Below, one piece after another: positions 63,890 through 64,000 of a stretch of 64,000 nucleotides of DNA. Source of the stretch: Hellea sp. (lineage in GTDB: Bacteria > Pseudomonadota > Alphaproteobacteria > Caulobacterales > Maricaulaceae); the NCBI GenBank assembly GCA_028224375.1, contig JAOIVW010000005.1:62001-126000 (forward strand), in the 5' to 3' direction. The position numbers and the translations under genes are program-made. The notes beneath the pieces are model-generated. The model ran no database searches. It worked only from the letters and a program-made list of their open reading frames with translations, and was not told where the DNA came from. The first letter of the stretch is position 1; every line of letters begins with the position of its first letter.

Positions 63890-64000
63890 GCGTGTAACGA
63901 GCGTTTCTATCAGCTTTCGTTGTCACAATTAGGTACGTTCCGAAGGCGATAAGGGTTAAGCTTGACGCCATTAAAAAGGGCGCGCCGGGGACATAGGGAA
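63843..64000 (-). CDS. C-terminus of an MFS (TetA-like) transporter, partial
   Basis: The minus-strand frame entering from the right edge reads PYVPGAPFLMASSLTLIAFG then TYLIVTTKADRNARYTPIAE and ends with QSELSQVEP-stop at 63843-63845. The PGAPFLxAxxLxLxAxxxY segment followed by a charged tail is the usual last helix of TCR/Tet-family MFS exporters. Only ~52 residues are visible, so the call is tentative. Its 3' end overlaps the end of the phosphoesterase gene by about 47 bases in convergent orientation. Confidence 0.6.
   Translation of the reverse strand, partial: PYVPGAPFLMASSLTLIAFGTYLIVTTKADRNARYTPIAETVQSELSQVEP

Overview
The window comes from an alphaproteobacterium, most likely a marine, dimorphic or budding member of the Maricaulales/Hyphomonadaceae or a close Caulobacterales relative. 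This is an inference from several features: an F1F0 ATP synthase split into separate F0 (I-a-c-b'-b) and F1 (delta-alpha-gamma-beta-epsilon) operons, a split gcvPA/gcvPB glycine decarboxylase, a DsbA-like lipoprotein next to smc, a CC0125/CC1285-type lipoprotein, a K+-independent H+-pyrophosphatase, a Tad pilus locus with a CtrA-like box in front of it, and large TonB-dependent receptors. Base composition is moderate and even. No rRNA, tRNA, insertion sequence, prophage or CRISPR array was seen, so this reads as a chromosomal core region with some accessory envelope genes.

Layout, 1-10 kb: a truncated, apparently frameshifted thioredoxin-fold gene at the left edge, a Prx5-type peroxiredoxin, a qmcA-nfeD membrane module translationally coupled to an unknown gene and a GNAT acetyltransferase, an MFS exporter, an ispH-rnhA-beta-propeller operon on the minus strand, a lipoprotein with argS, and a Gln-rich protein. 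10-16 kb: a tandem glycine riboswitch followed by gcvT-gcvH-(58-codon membrane ORF)-gcvPA-gcvPB, then a 2OG-Fe(II) oxygenase and a DUF4282 protein. 16-23 kb, minus strand: the F0 operon, smc and a DsbA-like lipoprotein. 23-31 kb: a YegP-type protein, ubiE, a Lys/Glu-rich coiled-coil protein, a Fur-type-controlled siderophore receptor, small envelope proteins, and hppA with soluble ppa upstream.

31-43.6 kb: a LysE exporter, an ExoD-like protein, then an 11-gene minus-strand Tad pilus operon (cpaB, cpaC, a short lipoprotein, tadG, two TadE/F pseudopilins, cpaE, cpaF, tadB, tadC, tadD) without a pilin or prepilin peptidase gene. 43.8-51.1 kb, plus strand: three consecutive secreted DUF11-type proteins, the last a 1725-residue probable outer-membrane protein; this is the most unusual block. 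51-57 kb: transaldolase, a divergent priA lacking one zinc site, and a 1020-residue TonB-dependent receptor. 57.4-64 kb: the F1 operon, a MOSC protein, a YkuE-like phosphoesterase and the end of a convergent MFS gene.

The strongest leads for follow-up are the DUF11 trio beside the Tad operon with a TTAA-N7-TTAA box between them, a repeated hairpin element in the hppA leader, a leader ORF between Fur-like boxes and the siderophore receptor, the small membrane ORF inside the glycine-cleavage operon, and the PriA zinc-site loss. All calls are from reading the sequence; no database search was possible.
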